This document shows positions 17,379-26,405 of a stretch of 64,000 bases of DNA, one piece after another. The DNA is taken from NCBI GenBank assembly GCA_023954475.1, contig JAMLHW010000004.1:186001-250000 (forward strand). Direction: 5' to 3'. Made by a program: the position numbers and the translations under genes. The notes beneath the pieces are model-generated. The model searched no databases. It was not told where the DNA came from and worked only from the letters and a program-made list of their open reading frames with translations. The stretch's first letter is position 1. Every line of letters starts with the position of its first letter. This stretch comes from Anaerolineae bacterium. GTDB lineage: Bacteria; Chloroflexota; Anaerolineae; Promineifilales; Promineifilaceae.

Positions 17379-20300
17379 ATGAAAATCGTACGTTTGTTTT
17401 TAGGTAGTGCGCTGCTGATTGCGGTGGCGTGCATCGTGTTCTTGCAACCCGGCGACTCGACGGCTGCATTGCGCGGCGCGATGCGCAGTCCGGATGGCGG
17501 GCTGCAACCATCGGCCGAATCGTATGGCGAAGTCATCGTCAGCGATCCAGTCTATCCCGTATTGACGGCAGCGGCACGCGACTTGCCACCGGTCGTCATC
17601 GAGCCAACCCTCGACCGCGAAATCAATCCGCGCATTGATTATTCCGGCCAAACTGCTAAAGACGTTATTATCCCCGGTAGCCGCGACCCGCTGCTGGATG
17701 TGCAGTTGAACGCCCCGCCACCATCTGCCCAGGGATTTGATACGCCTATTCATAACTTTGAAGGACAGGGCTACACCTTCCTCAATCCACCGGACACCGT
17801 CGGTGACATTGGCACCAACCATTATGTCCAGATGATTAACGCGACACTGGTCGCCATCTACGACAAAACCACCGGGACAATGACCGATCAATTTGATCTG
17901 ACACAACTGGGTGGCTGCTCCACCGGCTCCGGTGACCCCATTGTGCTCTACGATCAATTGGCTGACCGCTGGTTGCTCAGCGAATTTGGGCCAGGTAGCA
18001 GTCTTTGCGTCTTCATTTCCCAGACACCCGACCCATCAGGAGCATATTACTCCTATCAATTCAACACACCCAGCTTCCCCGATTACCCCAAATACGGTGT
18101 TTGGACGGATGCGTACTACGTCACAACCAATGAGAACAGCCCAGCCGCCTACGCATTGGACCGCGATAATATGCTCGTTGGCAACGCAGCCACCAGCCAG
18201 CGGTTTACAGCACCTGGCTTGCCTGGATTCGGTTTCGAGGCAATGACACCGGCCGATTTGGATGGTGCAACACCACCACCTGCCGGCGCACCTGGCTATA
18301 TCATGCGCCATCGCGACACAGAAGCCAACGGCAACTGCGCCAATACCGGCACGCAGGACTGCCTCGAGATATTTGCTTTCGACGTCGATTGGAATAACCC
18401 AGGCAATTCTACCTTTACAAAACTCCCCGATGTACCAGTTGCCGAGTTTGATTCCAACTTATGTGGCCTGACCTCTTTCTCAGCTATCGCTATGCCTGGC
18501 GTACCCAAATGTGCCAGCAATTCACTCGACCCGTTGCGCGAAGTAGTCATGTTCCGGTTGGCATACCGCAACTTTGGTGACCATGAAACACTGGTTGGAA
18601 ACCTTGTCACTGATGCAAGCGGCAATGATGATGCCGGTGTGCGCTGGTTCGAACTGCGGCAAACCGCTGTTGCCGGTTGGTCCGTATTTCAGGAAGGCAC
18701 GTATGCGCCTGATAGCAATAGTCGCTGGATGGGCGCGATTGCCATGGATGGTGCAGGTAACATTGCACTAGGTTACAACGTATCCAGCGGCAGCACATTC
18801 CCATCGCTGCGCTATGCTGGCCGTCTCGCCAGCGATCCGCTAGGCACATTGCCACAAGGCGAATACACATTGGTTAGTGGCTCTGCCTCGAATGGCAGCA
18901 ACCGTTACGGCGACTATGCTGCCATGAGCATTGACCCTGTTGACGATTGTACTTTCTGGTTTACCGGCGAATACAATCCAGCCAGCCAATGGTCGACGCG
19001 TATTGGTGCGTTCCGGTTTGACGAATGCGGTTCGCCGGACTACACGATGTCGACGTCACCGGCATCACAGGATATCTGCGAACCGGACGACGCCATCTAC
19101 ACCGTGTCCACCGGCTCCATCTCCGGTTACAACACGCCCATCGACCTCTCCACCGTCGGCAACCCCGGCACAGAGAGCTTTGTCCCCAACCCGGTGACCC
19201 CCGGCAACGACAGCACGCTGACAATCAGCGGCGCGACTGCCGGCAACTACACCTTCGACGTCGTCGGCGACAGTGGCGGCAATATGAAGACCAATACGGT
19301 CTCGCTCAACGTCTTTGACGGCGTACCCGCTGCCCCCACCCTGGTCTCTCCGGCTGACGGCGCTGTCGATGTGCCGGTGCTGCCGACCTTTACCTGGAAC
19401 GCGGTAGCCGACGCCACCGACTACACCATTGAAATCGCCGATGACGCCGGTTTCACCAATATCATTGATTCCGCCACAGTCGCCGGGACGAGCTACACGC
19501 CCGGTGCACCGCTCGACATCCTCACCACCTACTGGTGGCGGGTGACTGCCAACAATATCTGCGGGGTCGGTGCGACTTCGGCCGAATGGAGCTTCACCAC
19601 ACTCGAAGGCGAAACCATCTCCTGCAACGGACCTGCCGTCGGCTTTGAACTGGGTCTGCCCGACAGTTGGGTCGTCGACACCCCGTTCGGTCCCGTCTAC
19701 TGGTCGACAACCGACGACCTGGCAGCCTGCGACAACGGTGGCAACCAAACCCCCGGTAGCGGCGCGGCAGCCTGTGCCGATGCAGACCAAACCAACCAGG
19801 CCGGCGATCCCTACGACACCTCCCTGGTGACCAATTCGTTTGACCTGACCGGCTACAGTACAGTCTCCCTCGATTTCGCGGCAGCATTCCAGATTTACAT
19901 CAATCCGGATGACTACTTTGCCGTTGAAATCTCCACAGACAACGGCGCGACCTGGACCCAGGAACTGTTGTGGGATACAAACCACAACAACGGCGGCGAA
20001 AACGTCTCGCTCGACTTGAGTGCTTACGCCGGTAACGCCGACGTCCAGGCACGCTTCCGCTACTACGGCGAAGGCTGGAACTGGTGGGCACAAGTCGACG
20101 ACGTAGCGCTAACCTGTGAAGCGGGTGGCGGCGATCCCATTATCAATGTCAACCCCGGTTCACTGGCCGCGACACAGCCGCCAGACACCACGACCATGCA
20201 AGACCTCGACATCAGCAACGTCGGCGGTGCCGACCTCGACTGGAGCATTTACGAAGATGCTTCCGTCATGCGCCCCGTCAGCGCGGGTCGTGAGATTGCC

Positions 20301-23285
20301 ACCGTAGGTGCCAACGGCGTAGCGGGACTGGCCGCAGCCGGCACCGGCACCGGCGTCCGCGCGACACCGGAAAGCCAGGCCAACCGCGACCTGGTCACCA
20401 TCACCCACTCGGCGACCAACAACATCGTCCAGTTCAACTCAGTCTCCTGCAACGCCGGCGGACTGCACACAGACAACAGCTACCTGCGCGTCTTTGACCT
20501 CGATTCGTTCGGCATCACCGACAACTTCGACGTCACCGAAGTGGAGATCGGCATCGAACAGGCACTGGGCGCTACCGGCAGCCAGCCGATCAGCGTCAAC
20601 CTGTACACCCTTACCGACCCCAATGCGCCGTTGACCTTCGGCAACCTGACGCCAATCGGCAGCACCGACACCACCGTGAGCGACCAATCCCTCACCCTGT
20701 GGACAGCGTCTGTCACCGGCACAGCGCCGGCCGGTTCCGTCCTGGTCGTGGAAATCTTCACACCAGACGGCCAGACAACAGGCAACAGCTTCTTCATCGG
20801 TTCCAATCCGGACGGACAGACAGGCCCGAGCTATCTGGCCGCAGCTGCCTGTGGCGTACCGGAACCACTGCCGACCGGCGACCTGGGCTTCCCGGGTATG
20901 CACATCGTCATGAATGTGACCGGTGACACCACCATGGGTGGTGGTGGACAGGCATGTGATGCCCCCGAAGACATCGGCTGGGCCTCTGTAGCCCCCGACA
21001 TGGGCACGACGCCACCGGCAGGCACAGACACCGTTTCCGTGACCTTTGACTCGACCGGATTGGCCGACGGCACGTACGAAGGTGCCCTGTGCGTCGAGAG
21101 CAACGACCCGGTCACCCCATTGGTCGAAGTGCCGGTCTCACTGACCGTCGAGACACCGGTTGGTGCCGACCTCGTCTGCAACAACGATCCAATCGCGTTC
21201 GAAAGCGGTCTGCCGGCAAGCTGGTCGGTTGACACCCCGTTCGGCACCGTCTACTGGTCGACAACCGACGACCTGGCAGCATGCGACAACGGCGGCAACC
21301 AGACATTGGGCAGCGGCGAAGCAGCCTGTGCTGACTCCGACGAGACCAACGTCCCCGGCGATCCGTACGACACCTCGCTGGTGACCAACGCCATCGACCT
21401 GACTGGTTACAACTCCGTTTCACTCGACTTTGCGGTCAACTACAACGACATCGACGCGTCCGGCGGCGACATGTTCTCGGTGGAAGTCTCCACTGACGGC
21501 GGTGCCACCTGGACGAGCGAACTGTCGTGGAACAGTGACCACAACGAAATCGCCTCCGTTGACCTGAGCAGCTATGGCGGCAACGCCAACGTCCTCGTGC
21601 GCTTCCGCTATGCCGGCCTGGGCTGGGACTGGTGGGCGCAAGTCGACGACGTGTCGCTGACCTGTGCTGACGCCGGTGTCGGACCGATCATCGAAGTCGA
21701 CCCGGACACGGTCCACTCGTCACAACAGACGAACACGACCAACGATGAGACGTTCAACATCAACAACCTGGGTGATGCCGACCTCGACTGGAACATCTAC
21801 GAAGATGCCGCGTTCCCGGCCATTCCGGCCAGCGACGGCAACTTCCCGCGTGGCCCGTACGCTGCGTCGGCCGGTGCACCACCGGCGGCTGCCAATGCCC
21901 CGGTGAGCAAAGGCCCCGGCTTGAATGCGCTGCTCGGCTCGATGGCTTACGGCACGGAAACGCAGACGAATAACTTCGACGGCTTCGACCTGGATGTGCC
22001 GGAAGTGTTGACGCCTGTGGCGCCGTACGTCTGGACGACGTTCCCCGGCGCGGGTGCGATGGATGACGGCACGGACAACGTTTACTTCTTCGACGGACAG
22101 GTGGCGTATGAAGCCAATGTGATGACGGGTGTCATCACCCCGTTGGGCCCTGTGGCCGGCTTTGCGCAAGACCCCAGTGGTATGTCGCAAGACCCGAACA
22201 CCGGTGTCTTCTACGTGGTGACGACCGATGTCGCGTCGTCAAACCTGTACACGGTTGACTTTGGCAGTCTGACGGCGACACCGGTGGGTACGGTGACCAA
22301 TGCGCCGGCGGCGATCGCGCTGGCGTTTACGGATGCCGGTGATTTGTACACCTATGACATCGTCAATGACGTGCTGCTGTCGGTCAATCCGGCGACGGGT
22401 GCGGGCACGGTGATCGGCTCGATTGGGTTCGATGCCAACTTCGGTCAGGGGATGGATTACGATTCAGCCTCCGGCACGATGTACATGGCAGCCTTCAACA
22501 GTGGTACGTTCCAGGCTGAGCTGCGCTCGGTGAATCTGGGCAACGGCAATACGCAGTTTGAGGGTATCCTCGGCTCAGCGGTACCGGGCGGTTTGACGCA
22601 GCTTTCGTTCCTGGCTATCGAGGGTGGCACGCCGCCACCGCCGGAGGTCTGTGACGTGGCTTCGGACATCAGCTGGGCTTCGGTTGCGCCGGATATGGGC
22701 ACGACGCCGGCGATGGGCAGTGACACGGTGACGGTGACGTTTGACTCGACCGGTTTGCTGCCGGGTGAGTATGAAGGCACGTTGTGTGTCGAGAGCAATG
22801 ACCCCCAGAATCCGTTGGTGACGGTCTTGCTGCAACTGTGGGTTGAGGAACCGCCGACGGCTGTCGAGATGGCGGACCTGAGCGCGACGGTGAATGCGGA
22901 CGGGTCGGTGACGGTGGCCTGGGAGACGGCTGCGGAAGTGGCGAATGCGGGCTTCAATGTCTATCGCAGTGTGTCGGCCGATGCGCTGGGTGAGATGGTG
23001 AACGGTGCGTTGATTGCGAGTACGGCGTCGGCTGGTGCCGGTGCGTCGTACAGCTTCACGGACAGTGCGGTCGGTGCCGGTATCTTCTACTACTGGGTAG
23101 AAGCGGTGGCGACGGATGGCACGACGTTTGCCCATGGCCCGGTGGAAGCGGTGACGCAAGCGCCGACTTCGGCTGGTTTGTCCGGCTTTGGTGGTGGCAG
23201 CAGCACGGCGTTGCCGTTGGTGTTGGTCGCTGTCCTGGCTGTGGCCCTGCTTGGCGCTGCGTTTGTCTCTCGTCGTAAGGCGTAG
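17379..23285 (+). CDS. Giant secreted multi-domain surface protein, paralogue 2
   Basis: 1968 residues from ATG 17379 (strong RBS; an upstream in-frame start at 17310 would precede the signal peptide). Order of domains: signal peptide; propeller-like domain shared with the neighbours (to about residue 550); Ig-like module; fibronectin-III ('PTFTWNAVADATDYTIEIAD'); MAM/choice-of-anchor-type domain ('YWSTTDDLAACDNGG'); 'ISNVGGADLDWSIYEDA' module; a beta domain; 'DIGWASVAPDMGTTP' module. A second MAM-type domain and 'NNLGDADLDWNIYEDA' follow, then a propeller-like region around 'TFPGAGAMDDG', a second 'DISWASVAPDMGTTP', and fibronectin 'NAGFNVYRS'. The end, 'GFGGGSSTALPLVLVAVLAV' then a few residues and RRKA, is a Gly-rich spacer, one membrane helix and a basic tail, as in sorting/anchoring signals. 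From 19586 to 22973 it lacks the TCGGCCGA motif common elsewhere. Confidence 0.9.
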   Translation: MKIVRLFLGSALLIAVACIVFLQPGDSTAALRGAMRSPDGGLQPSAESYGEVIVSDPVYPVLTAAARDLPPVVIEPTLDREINPRIDYSGQTAKDVIIPGSRDPLLDVQLNAPPPSAQGFDTPIHNFEGQGYTFLNPPDTVGDIGTNHYVQMINATLVAIYDKTTGTMTDQFDLTQLGGCSTGSGDPIVLYDQLADRWLLSEFGPGSSLCVFISQTPDPSGAYYSYQFNTPSFPDYPKYGVWTDAYYVTTNENSPAAYALDRDNMLVGNAATSQRFTAPGLPGFGFEAMTPADLDGATPPPAGAPGYIMRHRDTEANGNCANTGTQDCLEIFAFDVDWNNPGNSTFTKLPDVPVAEFDSNLCGLTSFSAIAMPGVPKCASNSLDPLREVVMFRLAYRNFGDHETLVGNLVTDASGNDDAGVRWFELRQTAVAGWSVFQEGTYAPDSNSRWMGAIAMDGAGNIALGYNVSSGSTFPSLRYAGRLASDPLGTLPQGEYTLVSGSASNGSNRYGDYAAMSIDPVDDCTFWFTGEYNPASQWSTRIGAFRFDECGSPDYTMSTSPASQDICEPDDAIYTVSTGSISGYNTPIDLSTVGNPGTESFVPNPVTPGNDSTLTISGATAGNYTFDVVGDSGGNMKTNTVSLNVFDGVPAAPTLVSPADGAVDVPVLPTFTWNAVADATDYTIEIADDAGFTNIIDSATVAGTSYTPGAPLDILTTYWWRVTANNICGVGATSAEWSFTTLEGETISCNGPAVGFELGLPDSWVVDTPFGPVYWSTTDDLAACDNGGNQTPGSGAAACADADQTNQAGDPYDTSLVTNSFDLTGYSTVSLDFAAAFQIYINPDDYFAVEISTDNGATWTQELLWDTNHNNGGENVSLDLSAYAGNADVQARFRYYGEGWNWWAQVDDVALTCEAGGGDPIINVNPGSLAATQPPDTTTMQDLDISNVGGADLDWSIYEDASVMRPVSAGREIATVGANGVAGLAAAGTGTGVRATPESQANRDLVTITHSATNNIVQFNSVSCNAGGLHTDNSYLRVFDLDSFGITDNFDVTEVEIGIEQALGATGSQPISVNLYTLTDPNAPLTFGNLTPIGSTDTTVSDQSLTLWTASVTGTAPAGSVLVVEIFTPDGQTTGNSFFIGSNPDGQTGPSYLAAAACGVPEPLPTGDLGFPGMHIVMNVTGDTTMGGGGQACDAPEDIGWASVAPDMGTTPPAGTDTVSVTFDSTGLADGTYEGALCVESNDPVTPLVEVPVSLTVETPVGADLVCNNDPIAFESGLPASWSVDTPFGTVYWSTTDDLAACDNGGNQTLGSGEAACADSDETNVPGDPYDTSLVTNAIDLTGYNSVSLDFAVNYNDIDASGGDMFSVEVSTDGGATWTSELSWNSDHNEIASVDLSSYGGNANVLVRFRYAGLGWDWWAQVDDVSLTCADAGVGPIIEVDPDTVHSSQQTNTTNDETFNINNLGDADLDWNIYEDAAFPAIPASDGNFPRGPYAASAGAPPAAANAPVSKGPGLNALLGSMAYGTETQTNNFDGFDLDVPEVLTPVAPYVWTTFPGAGAMDDGTDNVYFFDGQVAYEANVMTGVITPLGPVAGFAQDPSGMSQDPNTGVFYVVTTDVASSNLYTVDFGSLTATPVGTVTNAPAAIALAFTDAGDLYTYDIVNDVLLSVNPATGAGTVIGSIGFDANFGQGMDYDSASGTMYMAAFNSGTFQAELRSVNLGNGNTQFEGILGSAVPGGLTQLSFLAIEGGTPPPPEVCDVASDISWASVAPDMGTTPAMGSDTVTVTFDSTGLLPGEYEGTLCVESNDPQNPLVTVLLQLWVEEPPTAVEMADLSATVNADGSVTVAWETAAEVANAGFNVYRSVSADALGEMVNGALIASTASAGAGASYSFTDSAVGAGIFYYWVEAVATDGTTFAHGPVEAVTQAPTSAGLSGFGGGSSTALPLVLVAVLAVALLGAAFVSRRKA
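21181..21670 (+). repeat. In-frame intragenic domain duplication (second copy)
   Basis: This stretch matches about 19627-20116 of the same gene at an offset of 1554 bp (518 codons). Long runs are identical, for example ccgtctactggtcgacaacc in both. Both copies encode the MAM/choice-of-anchor-type domain with 'YWSTTDDLAACDNGG' and 'WWAQVDDV'. A second module pair ('WASVAPDMGTTP' at about 20970 and 22665) has an offset of about 1695 bp, so the duplicated unit included following modules. Confidence 0.85.
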
Positions 23286-23342
23286 TATGCAATGAGGTGG
23301 GCAGGGTTTCGGCCGATATCCTGCTCACATTTCACAATATTT

Positions 23343-23380
23343 AAAGGCGGTCTGAGCGTTGTACCCAGACCGCCTTTTTC
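23343..23380 (+). terminator. Rho-independent terminator after paralogue 2
   Basis: aaaggcggtctg (23343-23354) pairs with cagaccgccttt (23366-23377), an 11 nt loop, followed by ttc. It is a strong 12 bp stem. Confidence 0.92.
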
Positions 23381-23382
23381 TA

Positions 23383-23411
23383 TTGACCGATTCCCTACTT
23401 TCGCGTACGTT
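23383..23411 (+). promoter_or_regulatory. Weak candidate promoter of paralogue 3
   Basis: TTGACC at 23383-23388, 17 bp spacer, TACGTT at 23406-23411. It gives a leader of only about 30 nt, unlike the 280 nt leaders of the two other paralogues. The -10 is a poor match. Confidence 0.35.
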
Positions 23412-23448
23412 CTGTAAGTTGACTAAAAAACCTTAGGGGAGGCTTATT

Positions 23449-26355
23449 ATGAAATTCGGCCGAATTCTCGTCGGTATCCTCCTGTTATCAGTCGTCGTAT
23501 CAGCGATCTGGTTACAACCAGTTCCTGAAGCCCCGGCAAACGCTGAGCGTGCACCTGCAACTACTCAAAACCAGATACACCAGACGCAAAATCAGAACAA
23601 CATATACACACAGATCGCGCCGCAGATCACCATCCCTGCCCGCGATCTGCCACCTTATCAAATTGAACCGACGCTGGATCGTGAGATCAATCCGCGAATG
23701 GCGCCACTCGGCTTTCATGATAGTGGATTGCGCATCTCCGGCGGCCCCGATCCGCTGTTAGTAGCACAAAATGCCATTTCCGGTTCGGCCGATATGACAT
23801 TCGCCACACCGCTGCTCAACTTCGACGGGCAACCTTATGGTCTTGTCAATCCGCCTGACACAGTCGGCGCCGTCGGATTGCAGCACTATGTGCAAATGGT
23901 CAACAACTCAGGTGGAGCAGCCGTCGCCATCTATGACAAAGACACCGGCGCTGGCGTCATGACGTTCAAGCTTGATCAGCTTGCAACTGGCAATTGTGGT
24001 AACGGTTTTGGCGATCCAATCGTGCTGTTTGATCAGTTGGCAGAACGTTGGTTACTCAGTGAATTTTCAGTATCGGGCAATTATCTCTGCGTCTATATTT
24101 CACAAGGCAGCGACCCGACCGGTTCTTACTACGTCTATGCATTTCAAACGCCGAGCTTCCCCGATTATCCCAAATACGCCGTCTGGCCAGATGCCTATTA
24201 TGTGACGACAAACGAATCTACATCTGTCGCAACACCTGCTGTCTATGCACTAGATCGATCAGCCATGCTCTCCGGTGAAACAGCGAGTGTGCAGCGATTT
24301 ACAGCGCCTCCCCTGGCGGGGTTTGGCTTTCAAGCGTTGACACCTGGTGATTGGGACGGCGCAACCCCGCCACCAGCCGGCTCGCCGGCCTATTTCATGC
24401 GCCACCGGGACACAGAAGCCCATGGCCCGGCTGGTTTTCCCACTCAGGATTTTCTGGAAGTATGGGCTTTTTCTGTCGATTGGTTCAATCCGACCAATTC
24501 GACATTCACACAAAGCGCCAATATATCTGTGGCCGAGTTTGACTCAGATTTGTGTGGTTTGTTCTCATTCGAGTGCATTGTCGAACCGGATATTCCACCA
24601 CTTGACCCGTTGCGCGAAGTAATCATGTGGCGGTTGCAATACCGCAATTTCGGCACGCACGAAACGCTGGTCGGCAACTTTGCAACAGACGTTACCGGGA
24701 ATGATGAGGCCGGTGTGCGCTGGTTTGAACTGCGTCGCAGTGGTGCGGCAGCATGGTCATTGTATCAGGAAGGAACGTATTCACCGGACAATGGCGCTAT
24801 TAACCGCTGGATGGGTTCGATTGCTATGGACAGTTCAGGTAACCTGGCGTTGGCTTACAATGTTGCCAACGGCACCACTGTATACCCGGGTTTGCGTTAT
24901 GCAGGCCGCCTGGCATCGGACCCGTTGGGTACATTGCCACAAGGTGAATATGTGCTGGTTGACGGAAGTGATACGAGCATTAGCAATCGCTATGGTGATT
25001 ACAGTGCAATGACGGTTGACCCGGTTGATGATTGCACATTCTGGTTTACCGGCGAATACAATTCGGTTGATGGCGTATCCGGTGGTTGGTCCACACGTAT
25101 CGCCGCATTCAAGTTTAGTAATTGTGGAACCGGTTCTGACTTTGTCCTTGCGGTTGAACCTGCGCATCAGGTCGCATGTTCGGCCGATTCGGCAATTTAC
25201 AGAGTCGATGTCACTGCGCTGGGAAGTTTTTCCGATGATGTCGAGTTGTCAGCAAACGACAATCCTGGCGTGATTGAATTTGATCCGACAATTGTCACGC
25301 CAACCGGCAGTAGCACAATGAGCGTTACGGGGGCAACCAGTGGTGCGTATACATTCGAGGTAATCGGCAGCGCCAGTATGGATCCGTCTTTAGTCCATAC
25401 TGAAATAGTGGGATTGGACGTTATGGATCCATTGATCACATCGGTGACATTGATTTCACCTGTCAACAATACAGTTGATGCGCCGCTGCGCCCGACATTT
25501 ACATGGACCGAAAATACCAACGCGACCACGTATTTGATCGAGATTGCTACGGATGCAGCTTTCTCTGACATCGTTGCTTCGGCCGAAACAACATCCCCCT
25601 CTTACACACTCGACAGCGACTTGGCCGACTTTACAACCTACTATTGGCGGGTCACACCCGGTAACGCATGCGGCACAGGGCCTGTGTCAACCACATCAAC
25701 CCTGCGCACCGTCGCGTCAGCCGCACTCTGTACACCGGGTTCGCTGCCCCAAACTATCTATTTTGACGACTTTGAATCGGGTGCATCGGGCTGGACTCAT
25801 GGCACATTGGACGAAAACAGCCAGGATACATGGGAATTACTCGTCGGCAACGGCTTATACGGTTCAGTCGGTTATCATGCTTCTGACTTACTGGGTGGAG
25901 CGAATGAACAGGTCTTGCTGTCACCAGTCGTGGCCATTCCCGCAGAATTAGAGCAGGTTACATTACAATTCTTCAACCAGCAGCGTATCGAAGCTATTCC
26001 GGCTCCGGATGACGGATGTTATGATGGCGCTTTGCTGGAAATTTCGGCCGATAACGGCGCGACATGGACACAATTGGATACTGAATTGTTGACAGACCCG
26101 TATGATGGCGTGGTTTCGGCCGATTACAACAACCCACTCGGCGGTCGCAACGCATGGTGTGGTGATCCGCAGGAATGGCTCAACGCAGTCGTCACACTGG
26201 ACGACTACATCGGCAACGACGTCCAGTTTCGTTTTCAGTTTGGAACAGACGGATTTGAGTTGCGCGACGGCTGGGATATCGACAACGTACTCGTGCAATC
26301 CTGTGTCGGAATGACTACGTATGAGATCAGCATTCCCGTTGTATTCAGCAGATAG
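23449..26355 (+). CDS. Secreted multi-domain protein, paralogue 3
   Basis: 968 residues. A signal peptide ('ILVGILLLSVVVSAIWLQPV') is followed by the propeller-like domain shared with paralogues 1 and 2: 'EPTLDREINPRM', 'LVNPPDTVGAVG', 'AERWLLSEFS', 'YFMRHRDTEAHG' and 'DDCTFWFTGEYN'. Then come an Ig-like module, a fibronectin-III module ('PTFTWTENTNATTYLIEIAT') and an immune-inhibitor-A/choice-of-anchor-J-type domain ('FDDFESGASGWTHG', 'DGWDIDNVLVQSC'). It ends in 'TTYEISIPVVFSR', similar to the hydrophobic tail of the M14 peptidase rather than to the membrane anchor of paralogue 2. The RBS is aggggagg. Function is unknown; a surface or extracellular binding role is inferred. Confidence 0.87.
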   Translation: MKFGRILVGILLLSVVVSAIWLQPVPEAPANAERAPATTQNQIHQTQNQNNIYTQIAPQITIPARDLPPYQIEPTLDREINPRMAPLGFHDSGLRISGGPDPLLVAQNAISGSADMTFATPLLNFDGQPYGLVNPPDTVGAVGLQHYVQMVNNSGGAAVAIYDKDTGAGVMTFKLDQLATGNCGNGFGDPIVLFDQLAERWLLSEFSVSGNYLCVYISQGSDPTGSYYVYAFQTPSFPDYPKYAVWPDAYYVTTNESTSVATPAVYALDRSAMLSGETASVQRFTAPPLAGFGFQALTPGDWDGATPPPAGSPAYFMRHRDTEAHGPAGFPTQDFLEVWAFSVDWFNPTNSTFTQSANISVAEFDSDLCGLFSFECIVEPDIPPLDPLREVIMWRLQYRNFGTHETLVGNFATDVTGNDEAGVRWFELRRSGAAAWSLYQEGTYSPDNGAINRWMGSIAMDSSGNLALAYNVANGTTVYPGLRYAGRLASDPLGTLPQGEYVLVDGSDTSISNRYGDYSAMTVDPVDDCTFWFTGEYNSVDGVSGGWSTRIAAFKFSNCGTGSDFVLAVEPAHQVACSADSAIYRVDVTALGSFSDDVELSANDNPGVIEFDPTIVTPTGSSTMSVTGATSGAYTFEVIGSASMDPSLVHTEIVGLDVMDPLITSVTLISPVNNTVDAPLRPTFTWTENTNATTYLIEIATDAAFSDIVASAETTSPSYTLDSDLADFTTYYWRVTPGNACGTGPVSTTSTLRTVASAALCTPGSLPQTIYFDDFESGASGWTHGTLDENSQDTWELLVGNGLYGSVGYHASDLLGGANEQVLLSPVVAIPAELEQVTLQFFNQQRIEAIPAPDDGCYDGALLEISADNGATWTQLDTELLTDPYDGVVSADYNNPLGGRNAWCGDPQEWLNAVVTLDDYIGNDVQFRFQFGTDGFELRDGWDIDNVLVQSCVGMTTYEISIPVVFSR

Positions 26356-26363
26356 CGATAAAC

Positions 26364-26397
26364 AAAAAACCGAGTTTCAGTGAGAAACTCGGTTTTT
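26364..26397. terminator. Bidirectional rho-independent terminator
   Basis: aaaaaccgagtttc and gaaactcggttttt form a near-perfect hairpin with a short loop, A-rich on one side and T-rich on the other. It lies between the convergent paralogue 3 and cnoX-like genes. Confidence 0.92.
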
Positions 26398-26405
26398 ACA
26401 TCGCG

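Noticed and set aside
19065-20093. Long minus-strand open frame (342 codons) inside the giant surface protein gene
   Set aside because: It mirrors the GC-rich coding strand, has low-complexity composition, no start signal and no recognisable domain, while the plus strand has clear domains.
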